The notes under the pieces were generated by a model, which was given only the letters and a program-made list of their open reading frames with translations, had not been told where the DNA came from and made no database searches. Positions 1 to 6,853 of a DNA stretch of 23,901 nucleotides are shown one piece after another. How positions within the stretch are numbered: the first letter of the stretch is position 1; each line of letters starts with the position of its first letter. Source of the DNA: Anaerolineales bacterium (GTDB lineage Bacteria > Chloroflexota > Anaerolineae > Anaerolineales > UBA6663); assembly GCA_017999235.1 (NCBI GenBank), contig JAGOBN010000005.1, forward strand, positions 1 through 23,901, in the 5' to 3' direction. Position numbers and translations under genes: made by a program.

Positions 1-134
1 GCGCCATACGACCCGTTTACAGACTTCCCCCGCCGATCTTCGTACCATAATCAAGCGGGCGATGTCGGTTTCCAGCGGAGACCAATGGCTGACCCGATTG
101 CCAACGGCCTTGGAATAGCATGCGGAGCGCGGGT

Positions 135-2441
135 ATGCGTGTCTTCAATAATTTTTCGGTGGGCCTGAAACTGTTGGTGGTCATAGCGGCGGCCCTGGTG
201 GGGATCGTCGTCATGTGGGGGGTGGGGAGCCAGAGCCTGAATGCTGCCCACGCGCGCATTGACGCGCTTTATTTTGACCGGATGCTGCCGGTTGAGCGGT
301 TGGGCGCGGTCAGCGCCACGCTCTACCGCATCCGCGGCAACCTGCATAAATACATCCTGATCCCGGCCCCTCATAAAACCACGGCCGCCAATCCCGCTGG
401 CGCGGCCGATTGCGCCGACTGCCACAGCGCCCAAGCCGCCAACGCCGCGCATGGCGAGAGCGAACTGCCGGCCGGCTCGGTGACGCCGCCGTGCGCCAAC
501 TGCCATGCGGAGAAAGTGGCCGATCCCCAGCACGGCCGGGTCACGGCCACCGCCAGCTCCGAGACCTGTCTGGCCTGCCATACGGATGACCTGATCAGCC
601 AGCAGCTGAATGACGTCGAGCAGTCGATCCAAAGCGACCTCCGGCAAGTGAGCGCCCTGATGGACACGTATCGGCAAGGGACGCTCACGCCGGAGGAACA
701 GCAGGCGCTGGCCCAATTTGATGCTGCGTGGGGCGCGCATCAGGACAAGGTGGCGCTAGTCATTGCCGGAACGAAGGGCAGTGATGACCGTGAGGCTCTG
801 CACAGCCTGGTCGGCGGCGACGCCCTGCACAGCCAGGAGGCCGTGGAAGCGGCGGTGGGGCAGCTGACCAGCCTCACCGAGCAACTGGCGCAGCAAGCCC
901 AGGTGACGGGGGATGAAACGGTCCATGCCGGGCTGTGGGGCCTGACGGGGGCCGGCGCGCTGGGGATGGCGTTGGCCATCGTGTTGGGCTGGGTGACCTG
1001 GCGGGCCATCACCGGGCCGCTGGGCAAGGTGAGCCGCGCGGCCGATCGGATCGCGGAAGGGGATTTGGAGCACACCGTCAAGGTGGATTCGCGGGATGAA
1101 CTGGGCCACATGGCCGCGGCTTTTGGGCAGATGATGAGCTATTTGCGGCGCATGGCCGCGGCGGCGGGCGCGATCGCCGCTGGTGATTTATCGGGCCAGA
1201 TCACGCCTGAATCAGAGCAGGACGTGCTGGGCCAGGCGTTCGCGCGCATGGTGGTGAATCTGCGGCGCATGGTGGGCCAGACCACGCGCGAAGCCTCCCA
1301 AGTGGGGGTCTCCGCCGGCCAATTGGCTTTGGTGGCCGCGCAAGCCGGCGACGCCACCGCCCAGATCGCCGCCGCGATTCAAGCTGTGGCGCGCGGGGCG
1401 GCGGAGCAGACGCAGGCGGTGAGCCGCGCCACCGCGTCGGTGGGCGCGATGACGCGCGCCATGGCCGAGGTAGCCCGCGGCACGCGTGAGCAGGCGGCGG
1501 CAGCCGGCCGGACCGCCGAACTAACCGGCGAGATCGCGGCCGCCATTCAGCAGGTGGCCGGCAGCGCCCAGATTGTCTCGCGCGATTCGACCACCGCGGC
1601 GGCGGCGGCGCGGGCCGGGGCGCGCAAAGTGGATGAGACCATCCACGGGATGGAAGGGGTCAAGGCGCGCGTGGGGGTTTCGGCCGCCAAAGTGCGGGAG
1701 ATGGGCGCCCGCTCCAGCCAGATTGGCCTGATCGTCGAGACGATCGATGAGATTGCCGGCCAGACCAATCTGCTGGCCTTGAACGCCGCCATCGAAGCCG
1801 CGCGGGCGGGCGAGCAGGGCAAGGGGTTTGCCGTGGTGGCGCAGGAAGTGCGTAAGCTGGCGGAGCGCGCTTCGGCCGCCACTCAGGAAGTGGGCGGGTT
1901 GATCCGCGGCATTCAGCAGACCGTGGATGAGGCCGGGCGGGCGATGGACGCCGGCGCGGAAGAGGTGGCGCAGGGCGCGCTGCGGGCGAATGAGGCCGGG
2001 GTGGCGCTGGGTGAAATCCTGCGGGCCGCCGAAGCCGTCCAGGCCCAGGCGGCGACGGTTTTGAGCGCCGCCCAGCACATGACATCCGCTTCAGCGGACC
2101 TGGTCGTGGCGATGGACCGGGTGAGCAGCGTGGTGGACACTAATTTGCGGGCCGCCGATCAGATGGCCGACCAGTCCCGGCAGGTGAGCGGCTTAATGGA
2201 TGGGATTGCCGAGGTCGGGACCGCCAACAGCGCGGCCGTTCAACAGGTCAGCGCGACGACCGAGGAAATCAACGCCCAGGTGGCGGATGTGGCCGGGTCG
2301 GCGCAGTCGCTGGCGGACGGCGCGCAGCGGCTGCAGAGCCTGGTGGCGCAGTTCCGGCTGGCGGCTGAGCCGGCGGCGCGGCTGGAGACGCCGGCGCTGG
2401 CCCCCGCGCGGCCCCGGAAGCCGGCACCGGCCGGCCGCTAG
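135..2441 (+). CDS. Methyl-accepting chemotaxis protein with a triheme c-type sensor insert
   Basis: Transmembrane chemoreceptor of 768 residues, expected to signal to the CheA/CheW array. Seen: TM1 at about residues 8-32; an extracytoplasmic helical sensor domain; TM2 at about 267-289; a HAMP domain at about 290-345, then a second HAMP-like helical segment; and a long cytoplasmic coiled coil whose conserved tip ([20 protein letters not shown]) lies near 539-560. The sensor carries three heme c motifs: CADCH (93-97), CANCH (120-124) and CLACH (145-149). The first two each continue with eight residues and then HG (His106, His133), so His ligation on the far heme face is plausible. Residues on either side of the heme stretch resemble helix 1 and helices 2-4 of the four-helix-bundle MCP sensor, so the hemes appear inserted into that fold. 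ATG 135 is preferred over the in-frame ATG 120 because GGAG (124-127) lies 7 nt before it. Redox or gas-ligand sensing is inferred. Confidence 0.9.
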   Translation: MRVFNNFSVGLKLLVVIAAALVGIVVMWGVGSQSLNAAHARIDALYFDRMLPVERLGAVSATLYRIRGNLHKYILIPAPHKTTAANPAGAADCADCHSAQAANAAHGESELPAGSVTPPCANCHAEKVADPQHGRVTATASSETCLACHTDDLISQQLNDVEQSIQSDLRQVSALMDTYRQGTLTPEEQQALAQFDAAWGAHQDKVALVIAGTKGSDDREALHSLVGGDALHSQEAVEAAVGQLTSLTEQLAQQAQVTGDETVHAGLWGLTGAGALGMALAIVLGWVTWRAITGPLGKVSRAADRIAEGDLEHTVKVDSRDELGHMAAAFGQMMSYLRRMAAAAGAIAAGDLSGQITPESEQDVLGQAFARMVVNLRRMVGQTTREASQVGVSAGQLALVAAQAGDATAQIAAAIQAVARGAAEQTQAVSRATASVGAMTRAMAEVARGTREQAAAAGRTAELTGEIAAAIQQVAGSAQIVSRDSTTAAAAARAGARKVDETIHGMEGVKARVGVSAAKVREMGARSSQIGLIVETIDEIAGQTNLLALNAAIEAARAGEQGKGFAVVAQEVRKLAERASAATQEVGGLIRGIQQTVDEAGRAMDAGAEEVAQGALRANEAGVALGEILRAAEAVQAQAATVLSAAQHMTSASADLVVAMDRVSSVVDTNLRAADQMADQSRQVSGLMDGIAEVGTANSAAVQQVSATTEEINAQVADVAGSAQSLADGAQRLQSLVAQFRLAAEPAARLETPALAPARPRKPAPAGR

Positions 2442-2552
2442 CCCGGTCCGCCCAACGGCATAGTCCGGCGGCTTAAACGTCATCGGCGGCCAGCCCCTGG
2501 ATGAGACTTTCCCAGGGCGCCGGCCGCCGACGGCGTCACGCGGTTGGCAGAG

Positions 2553-2624
2553 TGAGCCGTGAGGGACTCGAACCCCCAACCAAGTGCTTAAAAGGCACCT
2601 GCTCTGCCATTGAGCTAACGGCCC
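2553..2624 (-). tRNA. tRNA-Lys (anticodon UUU)
   Basis: A complete 72-nt cloverleaf folds on the minus strand. The acceptor stem is GGGCCGT/ACGGCTC with one G-U pair. The D arm is GCTC/GAGC with a 7-nt loop. The anticodon stem is GGTGC/GCACT and its loop CTTTTAA gives anticodon TTT (2590-2592). The T arm is GGGGG/CCCTC around TTCGAGT. The discriminator base is A. No CCA follows (the next bases are CT), so the 3' end must be added by CCA-adding enzyme. A near-consensus promoter starts 10 nt upstream. lysS, which charges this tRNA, lies about 1.6 kb away on the other strand; no direct link is implied. Confidence 0.97.
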
Positions 2625-2634
2625 ACGAAGGGCG

Positions 2635-2663
2635 ATTGTAACACGCTGAAATTTGAGCGTCAA
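2635..2663 (-). promoter_or_regulatory. Sigma-70 promoter of tRNA-Lys
   Basis: Reading the minus strand, -35 TTGACG (2663-2658) and -10 TACAAT (2640-2635) are separated by exactly 17 nt. Transcription should start near 2628, only a few bases before the mature tRNA 5' end at 2624. Both boxes are close to consensus, as expected for a stable-RNA gene. Confidence 0.85.
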
Positions 2664-2680
2664 CGCGCGCCGGCGTCTGC

Positions 2681-2686
2681 TACACT
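2681..2686 (+). promoter_or_regulatory. Candidate -10 box giving a leaderless deacetylase mRNA
   Basis: TACACT ends 6 nt before the ATG at 2693, so the predicted transcription start falls on or next to the start codon. No Shine-Dalgarno sequence precedes that ATG, which fits a leaderless transcript. No good -35 box is seen at 16-18 nt, so this remains a candidate. Confidence 0.4.
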
Positions 2687-2692
2687 TCCGCC

Positions 2693-3448
2693 ATGACCAC
2701 GCATGTTTATTTGTCCCCGCACTTTGATGATGCCGTGCTGTCATGCGGCGCATTGATCCACCGCCAGACCCGCGCTGGCGAGCGGGTGGTGGTGCTCACC
2801 GTCTGCGCCGGCGTCCCGCCGGCCGGGCCGCTGTCGGACTTTGCCCAGGCTTTGCACGCCCGCTGGGGCGTCACCGCCGAAGCGGTGCGCGCCACCCGCC
2901 AGACGGAAGACCAAACTGCCCTGCGCCGGCTGGGGGCGGAAGCGCATTACCTGGCCGTGCCGGACTGCATCTACCGCCGCGCGCCTGAGACGCTGGCTTT
3001 TTTGTACGCCTCCGAAGAGGCCTTGTTTGGACCCATGGCCCCCGCCGAGCAGGCCCTGAGCCACGCCCTGGCCGCCCAGCTGGCCGCTTGGCTCACCGCC
3101 TGGCCCGCGGTCCAGGGCTACCTGCCGCTGGGCATCGGCCAGCATGTGGATCACCAGCTGACGCGTCTGGCCGCTGAACAGCTCCCCCAGGCCTGGCTGT
3201 ATTACGAGGATTATCCGTATGCGGCCCGCGTGCCGGAGACCCCGGCTTGGGCCGGCTTGGCGAGCCAGCTGCGCGCTCACCCGCTGGCGGTTGAAGACCA
3301 GGATATCGAGGCCTATTGTCAGGCGGTGGCTGATTATCGCTCGCAGGTCAGCTCCTTTTGGCCGGATGAAGGCGCCATGCGCGCGGCGCTCCGCGAGTTC
3401 TGCGTCCGCACCGGTCGGCCGGAAGTGCGGCTGTGGGCGCGAAGTTAA
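2693..3448 (+). CDS. PIG-L (LmbE-like) family deacetylase
   Basis: A 251-residue soluble protein of the PIG-L/LmbE superfamily, zinc-dependent enzymes that remove N-acetyl groups from amino sugars such as GlcNAc conjugates. Seen: the N-terminal metal motif as PHFDDAV (His10, Asp12, Asp13), a variant of the usual AHPDD, and a downstream HVDH (His151, His154) in the position of the third metal ligand. Length is normal for the family. There is no signal peptide, so it should act in the cytoplasm. The substrate cannot be deduced; roles in the family include mycothiol- or bacillithiol-type thiol synthesis and glycolipid or antibiotic pathways, and no partner genes for any of these are next to it. 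It stands alone, divergent from tRNA-Lys, with a probably leaderless start. Confidence 0.85.
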   Translation: MTTHVYLSPHFDDAVLSCGALIHRQTRAGERVVVLTVCAGVPPAGPLSDFAQALHARWGVTAEAVRATRQTEDQTALRRLGAEAHYLAVPDCIYRRAPETLAFLYASEEALFGPMAPAEQALSHALAAQLAAWLTAWPAVQGYLPLGIGQHVDHQLTRLAAEQLPQAWLYYEDYPYAARVPETPAWAGLASQLRAHPLAVEDQDIEAYCQAVADYRSQVSSFWPDEGAMRAALREFCVRTGRPEVRLWARS

Positions 3449-3468
3449 AATCCCTCAAGACCGTTTTC

Positions 3469-3497
3469 TTTACAAAACCAGAGCGCTGTGCTAGCAT
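3469..3497 (+). promoter_or_regulatory. greA promoter
   Basis: -35 TTTACA (3469-3474), a 17-nt spacer, then -10 TAGCAT (3492-3497) preceded by TGC, an extended -10 element. The predicted start is near 3504, giving greA a leader of about 105 nt that contains a terminator-like hairpin. Confidence 0.75.
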
Positions 3498-3517
3498 TCT
3501 TGCCGCACGTTGTTCGG

Positions 3518-3545
3518 ACTGAGAGGCGGCTCTCAGTTTTTATTT
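3518..3545 (+). terminator. Intrinsic terminator or attenuator in the greA leader
   Basis: An 8-bp perfect stem (ACTGAGAG/CTCTCAGT, loop GCGG) is followed at once by a T-rich run (TTTTTATTT). It begins about 14 nt after the predicted greA start point and about 65 nt before the greA ATG. It could release most transcripts from the greA promoter as a short RNA of about 35-40 nt, terminate read-through from the deacetylase gene upstream, or do both. Confidence 0.75.
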
Positions 3546-3609
3546 ATCCTGAGCCCGCGCTGGCGGGCGGGCAGGACCAACGCCCGGGCGATGAGGTGAG
3601 GTAAGCTTC

Positions 3610-4083
3610 ATGAGTATGGATCAGACATTTCTTACCCGCGAGGGTCTTAAAAAACTCGAGGAGGAACTGGAGTTTCTGCGCACCACCCGGCGGGCGCAAG
3701 TGGCCGAGCGCCTGCACAATGCCCAGGAAGACGGCGAGCTGATTGAGAACGCCGAGTACGAGGACGCTAAGAACGAACAGGCGTTCGTAGAAGGGCGCAT
3801 CTTGACGCTGGAGACGATGCTCTCCAATGCCGTCATCATCGACGAGCACGGCTCGAATGACGTGGTTAACCTGGGCTGCCGCGTGACGATCAAAGAAGCC
3901 GGCGATGGCACCGAAGAGTATCTGCTGGTGGGCGCGGCGGAAGCCAATCCCAAGCAGGGCCGCATCTCCAACGAGAGTCCGCTCGGCCGCGCGCTGCTCG
4001 GCCGGCGCGTGGGCGATGAAGTCAAGGTGCAGGCGCCGGCCGGCGCGCTGTCCTTCCGGGTGGTCAAAATCACGCGCGATTGA
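3610..4083 (+). CDS. greA: Transcription elongation factor GreA
   Basis: A 157-residue GreA, normal length. It enters the secondary channel of RNA polymerase and stimulates cleavage of backtracked transcripts. The N-terminal coiled-coil hairpin spans about residues 8-75 with the tip motif GELIENAEYEDAKNEQ, followed by a C-terminal FKBP-like domain (about 80-157). In E. coli the tip acidic residues are Asp41 and Glu44; here the equivalents are Glu43 and Glu46, a conservative change at the first. The purine-rich GAGGTGAGG (3594-3602) serves as ribosome binding site for ATG 3610. The gene has its own promoter and ends at a strong terminator, so it is probably monocistronic, with lysS following from a separate promoter. 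Confidence 0.96.
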   Translation: MSMDQTFLTREGLKKLEEELEFLRTTRRAQVAERLHNAQEDGELIENAEYEDAKNEQAFVEGRILTLETMLSNAVIIDEHGSNDVVNLGCRVTIKEAGDGTEEYLLVGAAEANPKQGRISNESPLGRALLGRRVGDEVKVQAPAGALSFRVVKITRD

Positions 4084-4108
4084 GCGCGCGCCCGCCTGTT
4101 TCCCCCGG

Positions 4109-4139
4109 CCCCGCGACGCGCGTCGCGGGGCTTTTTTTT
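4109..4139 (+). terminator. Rho-independent terminator of greA
   Basis: Perfect 9-bp GC-rich stem (CCCCGCGAC/GTCGCGGGG, loop GCGC) followed by C and eight Ts. It lies 25 nt after the greA stop codon. Confidence 0.93.
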
Positions 4140-4162
4140 CGGTGCGCCGCGGATGGCCGAGG

Positions 4163-4168
4163 TATAAT
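4163..4168 (+). promoter_or_regulatory. -10 box of lysS
   Basis: Consensus TATAAT lies between the greA terminator and lysS and predicts a start near 4175, giving a leader of about 20 nt. The -35 region is poor. The last bases form an in-frame ATG (4167) that lies upstream of the predicted transcript start and should not be taken as the lysS start codon. Confidence 0.6.
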
Positions 4169-4193
4169 GACGTTTCTTGGAGCCCGAACCCCC

Positions 4194-5714
4194 ATGCGTG
4201 ACTATACTGAGCTTGAGAAGATCCGCCTGGCCAAGCTGGAGCGCCTGCGCGCCGCCGGCCAGGAGCCGTACCCCACCCGCGCGGAGCGCACTCATACCAC
4301 CGCCGCGGCGCTGGCCGCGTACGCCCAGCAGCCGCCGGCCGATCCCCATGCCGCCCACGGCGAGTACACGGTGGCCGGCCGGCTGAAGGCCATCCGGGTG
4401 ATGGGCAAATCCTCGTTCGCCCATATCGAAGACGGCGCCGGCCGGCTGCAGCTGTATTTCCGCACCAATGACCTGGGCGCCGAGCACTATCAGCTCTTCC
4501 TGGACGCATTCGATCTGGGCGACTTCATCCAGGCCACGGGCGGCCTGTTCACCACCAAGGCCGGCGAGGTCACGCTCTGGGTCCGCAGTTTCCGCATGCT
4601 GTCCAAGGCCTTGAGCCCGCTGCCGGCCGCCAAGGAGGAAATGGTGGACGGCGAGCGGCGCGTCTACTCGGCGTTCGACAACCCGGAAGCCCGCTACCGC
4701 GAGCGCTACGCCGACTTGGCCGTCAACCCCGAAGTGCGCGAGATCTTCCGGACGCGCGCCAAGGTGACGGCCGCCCTGCGGAACTTCCTCAACGGCCAGG
4801 GCTTCCTGGAAGTGGAGACGCCGATCCTGCAGCCGCTGTACGGCGGCGCCGCGGCCAAGCCGTTTGTCACCCACCACAACCAGCTGCATCAAGATCTGTA
4901 CCTGCGCATCTCGTTTGAGCTGTATCTCAAGCGCCTGCTGGTGGGCGGGCTCGAGCGCGTTTATGAGATCGGCCGCGATTTCCGCAATGAAGGTGTCTCC
5001 TATAAGCACAATCCGGAGTTCACGCAGCTGGAGTTCTATTGGGCGTACGCCGATTACGAGCAGGTGATGCGCCTGACCGAGAACATGATCGCGGCGGTGG
5101 CGGATGAGGTCCTGGGCCGGCGCGTCATCACCTATCAGGGCCGCGAGCTGAACCTGAACCCCGGCTGGCCGCGCCTGCCGATGGCGGAAGCCATCGCCCA
5201 GCGCACCCACATTGATATCAACGCCTGCCCCACCGCGGCGGCGCTGTTCCAGGCGATGGCGGCCCAGGGCATCCGCGCCGACCCCCAGGCCACGCGCGGC
5301 AAGCTGATCGACAAGCTGCTCGGGGATTTTGTGGAAGAGCACCTCTGGCAGCCGACCTTCATCGTGGACTATCCGCGCGATATCTCGCCGCTGGCTAAGG
5401 CCAAGCCCGGCAACCCGGCCGTGGTGGAGCGCTTCGAGGTCTATGTGGCCGGCTTCGAGCTGTGCAACGCCTTCACGGAATTAAACGACCCGCTGGACCA
5501 AGAGCAGCGCTTCATTGAGATGAGCCGGGATTACGCCGCCGATTCCGAAGAGCAGCACCCGCTGGATGAGGATTATCTGCGCGCCATGCGCTACGGCATG
5601 CCGCCTAACGGCGGCTTTGGCATGGGCGTCGACCGGCTGACGATGCTGCTCACCGACAAAGCCACCATCCGGGAAGTGCTATTGTTCCCGCACCTACGCA
5701 CCCGCGAGGAGTGA
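4194..5714 (+). CDS. lysS: Lysyl-tRNA synthetase, class II
   Basis: A 506-residue class II LysRS that activates lysine and loads tRNA-Lys in the cytoplasm. The N-terminal OB-fold anticodon-binding domain covers about residues 50-150 (GRLKAIRVMGKSSFAHIEDG). The catalytic core carries motif 2 (FRNEGVSYKHNPEFTQLEFY) and the C-terminal motif 3 (GGFGMGVDRLTMLLT). The motif 2 loop has KHNPEFT where E. coli has RHNPEFT. Length and domain order are normal. The chosen ATG is preceded by GGAG (4179-4182); the frame is open further upstream, but that part overlaps the greA terminator and the lysS -10 box. The unknown membrane gene begins 7 nt after its stop codon, so the two probably share a transcript. 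Confidence 0.97.
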   Translation: MRDYTELEKIRLAKLERLRAAGQEPYPTRAERTHTTAAALAAYAQQPPADPHAAHGEYTVAGRLKAIRVMGKSSFAHIEDGAGRLQLYFRTNDLGAEHYQLFLDAFDLGDFIQATGGLFTTKAGEVTLWVRSFRMLSKALSPLPAAKEEMVDGERRVYSAFDNPEARYRERYADLAVNPEVREIFRTRAKVTAALRNFLNGQGFLEVETPILQPLYGGAAAKPFVTHHNQLHQDLYLRISFELYLKRLLVGGLERVYEIGRDFRNEGVSYKHNPEFTQLEFYWAYADYEQVMRLTENMIAAVADEVLGRRVITYQGRELNLNPGWPRLPMAEAIAQRTHIDINACPTAAALFQAMAAQGIRADPQATRGKLIDKLLGDFVEEHLWQPTFIVDYPRDISPLAKAKPGNPAVVERFEVYVAGFELCNAFTELNDPLDQEQRFIEMSRDYAADSEEQHPLDEDYLRAMRYGMPPNGGFGMGVDRLTMLLTDKATIREVLLFPHLRTREE

Positions 5715-5721
5715 CCGTCTG

Positions 5722-6336
5722 ATGGATAATGATTTCGCTGAAATACTTCCGATTCTGGCCACCACGACCAGTTTGCTATGTTGCTGCTGCCTGGTGCTGA
5801 TCGGCGGCGGCGGCGGCGCGTTCTTCTACTTCCGCCAGCGCCGCAAATCCGCGCCGGCCTCGGCCACCACGATCGACGCCCAGCCGGTGGCCGCCTCGGC
5901 TTCGGCCGCGCCCTTTGTGCCGGTGATGACGCACAGCGCGCCTCCCCCGCCGGCCGCCGAGCCCCTGGTGGAAACGCCGCTGCCCTCGCCGTTTGCGGCG
6001 ACGCCGCCCGTTCCGGCGCCTGAAGAGCCGGCCCCGGTCGTGGACCCGCTCAGCGGCTTGGCCGCCGGACTGGGGGCCGCCGGCCCGATTGAGCCGGATG
6101 ATATTCGCGCCAAGCTGCTCGGCCTCAACGGCCCGGAGCGGCCGTATGTCGTCCAGGCCACCGGCTACAAGATCGCCATTGCGCCCGGCGAAGTCACCGG
6201 CTATCTGCTGGAGATCGCCTTCAATTACGCCGAGAAGCTCGCGCGCTTTGTGGAGACCGGCCCCGCCGGCGACCCGCGCCTCAAGCAGGACGCGCGCCAG
6301 CTGCTGGAAGCGGAAGGCTGGACGGTGCGCGAATAA
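5722..6336 (+). CDS. Membrane-anchored protein of unknown function, Pro/Ala-rich linker
   Basis: I do not recognise this 204-residue protein. Seen: a short acidic N-terminus, one transmembrane helix at about residues 9-34 with a run of four cysteines (LLCCCCLVL) followed by five glycines, a Pro/Ala-rich low-complexity linker to about residue 115, and a compact C-terminal region (about 125-204) that looks folded and mildly charged. There is no lipobox in the usual register. GAGGAG (5706-5711), inside the end of lysS, serves as ribosome binding site 10 nt before the ATG. It sits 7 nt behind lysS and probably rides on that transcript; the T-box promoter begins right after it. The orientation of the C-terminal region cannot be settled from the sequence. 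Confidence 0.75.
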   Translation: MDNDFAEILPILATTTSLLCCCCLVLIGGGGGAFFYFRQRRKSAPASATTIDAQPVAASASAAPFVPVMTHSAPPPPAAEPLVETPLPSPFAATPPVPAPEEPAPVVDPLSGLAAGLGAAGPIEPDDIRAKLLGLNGPERPYVVQATGYKIAIAPGEVTGYLLEIAFNYAEKLARFVETGPAGDPRLKQDARQLLEAEGWTVRE

Positions 6337-6360
6337 GGCCTACGCGGCTGGCCCGGCCGA

Positions 6361-6369
6361 TGCTATAAT
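6361..6369 (+). promoter_or_regulatory. Extended -10 promoter of the T-box/serS operon
   Basis: TGCTATAAT is a perfect extended -10 element (TGn plus TATAAT at 6364-6369). The -35 region is poor, which such promoters tolerate. The predicted start near 6376 gives a T-box leader of about 270 nt before the first coding region. Confidence 0.75.
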
Positions 6370-6375
6370 CGCGCC

Positions 6376-6635
6376 ATTCACAATACGCTGACGCCGGAGA
6401 CAGATCGCCGGGCAACCTGACAGAGAGCCGCCGGTTGGTGCGAGGCGGCAGGCCCACCGCGCGAGTCCACTCTTCCAGCCTCACTGGCTGGCGTCGCCCC
6501 CGAAGAGGTGTGGCCGGGTTCGCCCGTTAGCGCGATTGAAGGCTGCCGCCGCCCGGAAGCGGGCGGACCGGCGGCGAAAGCAGGTGGCACCACGGGCGCC
6601 CCTCGTCCTGCAATTGACGAGGGGCGTTTTTATTT
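6376..6635 (+). promoter_or_regulatory. T-box riboswitch, serine-specific (specifier UCC)
   Basis: This leader has the landmarks of a tRNA-sensing T-box. The lower stem I is AGAG (6422-6425) with CTCT (6470-6473), enclosing a GCCGCC/GGCGGC stem. The specifier loop sequence GAGTCCA places codon TCC at 6466-6468, which reads the GGA anticodon of tRNA-Ser. A GGGTTCGCCCGTTA block (from about 6513) matches the usual stem II/pseudoknot region. The T-box motif AGGTGGCACCACGG follows at 6582-6595, then a terminator at 6597-6635. The bulge TGGC (6585-6588) would pair with an acceptor end GCCA, fitting the G discriminator typical of tRNA-Ser. Uncharged tRNA-Ser should stabilise the antiterminator and switch on the mini-protein and serS. 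The stem I distance (about 50 nt) is short compared with classical Bacillus T-boxes. Confidence 0.92.
6597..6635 (+). terminator. T-box regulated terminator
   Basis: Perfect 11-bp stem CGCCCCTCGTC/GACGAGGGGCG with loop CTGCAATT, followed by TTTTTATTT. Its 5' arm directly follows the T-box motif, so it competes with the antiterminator. The ribosome binding site of the next gene starts 1 nt after the T-run. Confidence 0.93.
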
Positions 6636-6648
6636 GGAGGTGCCAATC

Positions 6649-6771
6649 ATGGGGCTGAGCATGATCGTCTTGATTATCGTGGGTATTGGAGGGTGCGCGC
6701 TCGTCGCCGCCGCCTTGATCGGTGTGATCTGGGCGCTGGTCGGCGAGCGCCAGTCTCGGCGGGGTCCGTGA
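6649..6771 (+). CDS. 40-residue single-span membrane mini-protein
   Basis: A small protein consisting almost entirely of one hydrophobic helix: MIVLIIVGIGG through ALIGVIWALV (residues 5-31), then a short basic tail (GERQSRRGP). The start is well supported: GGAGG (6636-6640) lies 8 nt before the ATG, immediately after the T-box terminator, so it is the first cistron under serine T-box control. The positive C-terminal tail predicts N-out/C-in topology. I recognise no family. It could be a conserved small membrane partner, a translational-coupling leader for serS, or a chance ORF, though the strong ribosome binding site and clean membrane helix argue against chance. serS begins 82 nt downstream with its own ribosome binding site. 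Confidence 0.65.
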   Translation: MGLSMIVLIIVGIGGCALVAAALIGVIWALVGERQSRRGP

Positions 6772-6853
6772 GCGTTGGCGCGGGTCCGGTGACAGTCTAT
6801 AGCGGCGGCTCGGCGCCGGCCCAGGCGCGCCGGCCGTCCTTCAGGAGGTTTCC

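Noticed and set aside
1..134. Promoter for the chemoreceptor (TTTACA near 16, CATAAT near 46).
   Set aside because: The spacing between the two boxes is about 24 nt, too long for a sigma-70 promoter, and no better pair was found.
51..740. A 229-codon antisense frame opposite the chemoreceptor, and similar long antisense frames elsewhere (for example 1521-2078, 10387-12282, 13347-14477, 16486-18195, 21119-23569).
   Set aside because: High GC content leaves long open frames opposite real genes. Their translations are Arg/Gly/Ala/His-rich without motifs, and each lies fully under a gene with clear family signatures.
2442..2552. Terminator for the chemoreceptor gene.
   Set aside because: GC-rich partial inverted repeats are present, but there is no clean stem and no T-run.
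2442..2640. Attachment site or integrated element at tRNA-Lys.
   Set aside because: No integrase, no repeated tRNA 3' end and no change in composition were seen on either side.
2193..2753. A 186-codon minus-strand frame across the tRNA-Lys gene.
   Set aside because: It covers the tRNA, its promoter and the ends of both neighbouring genes; its translation has no recognisable features.
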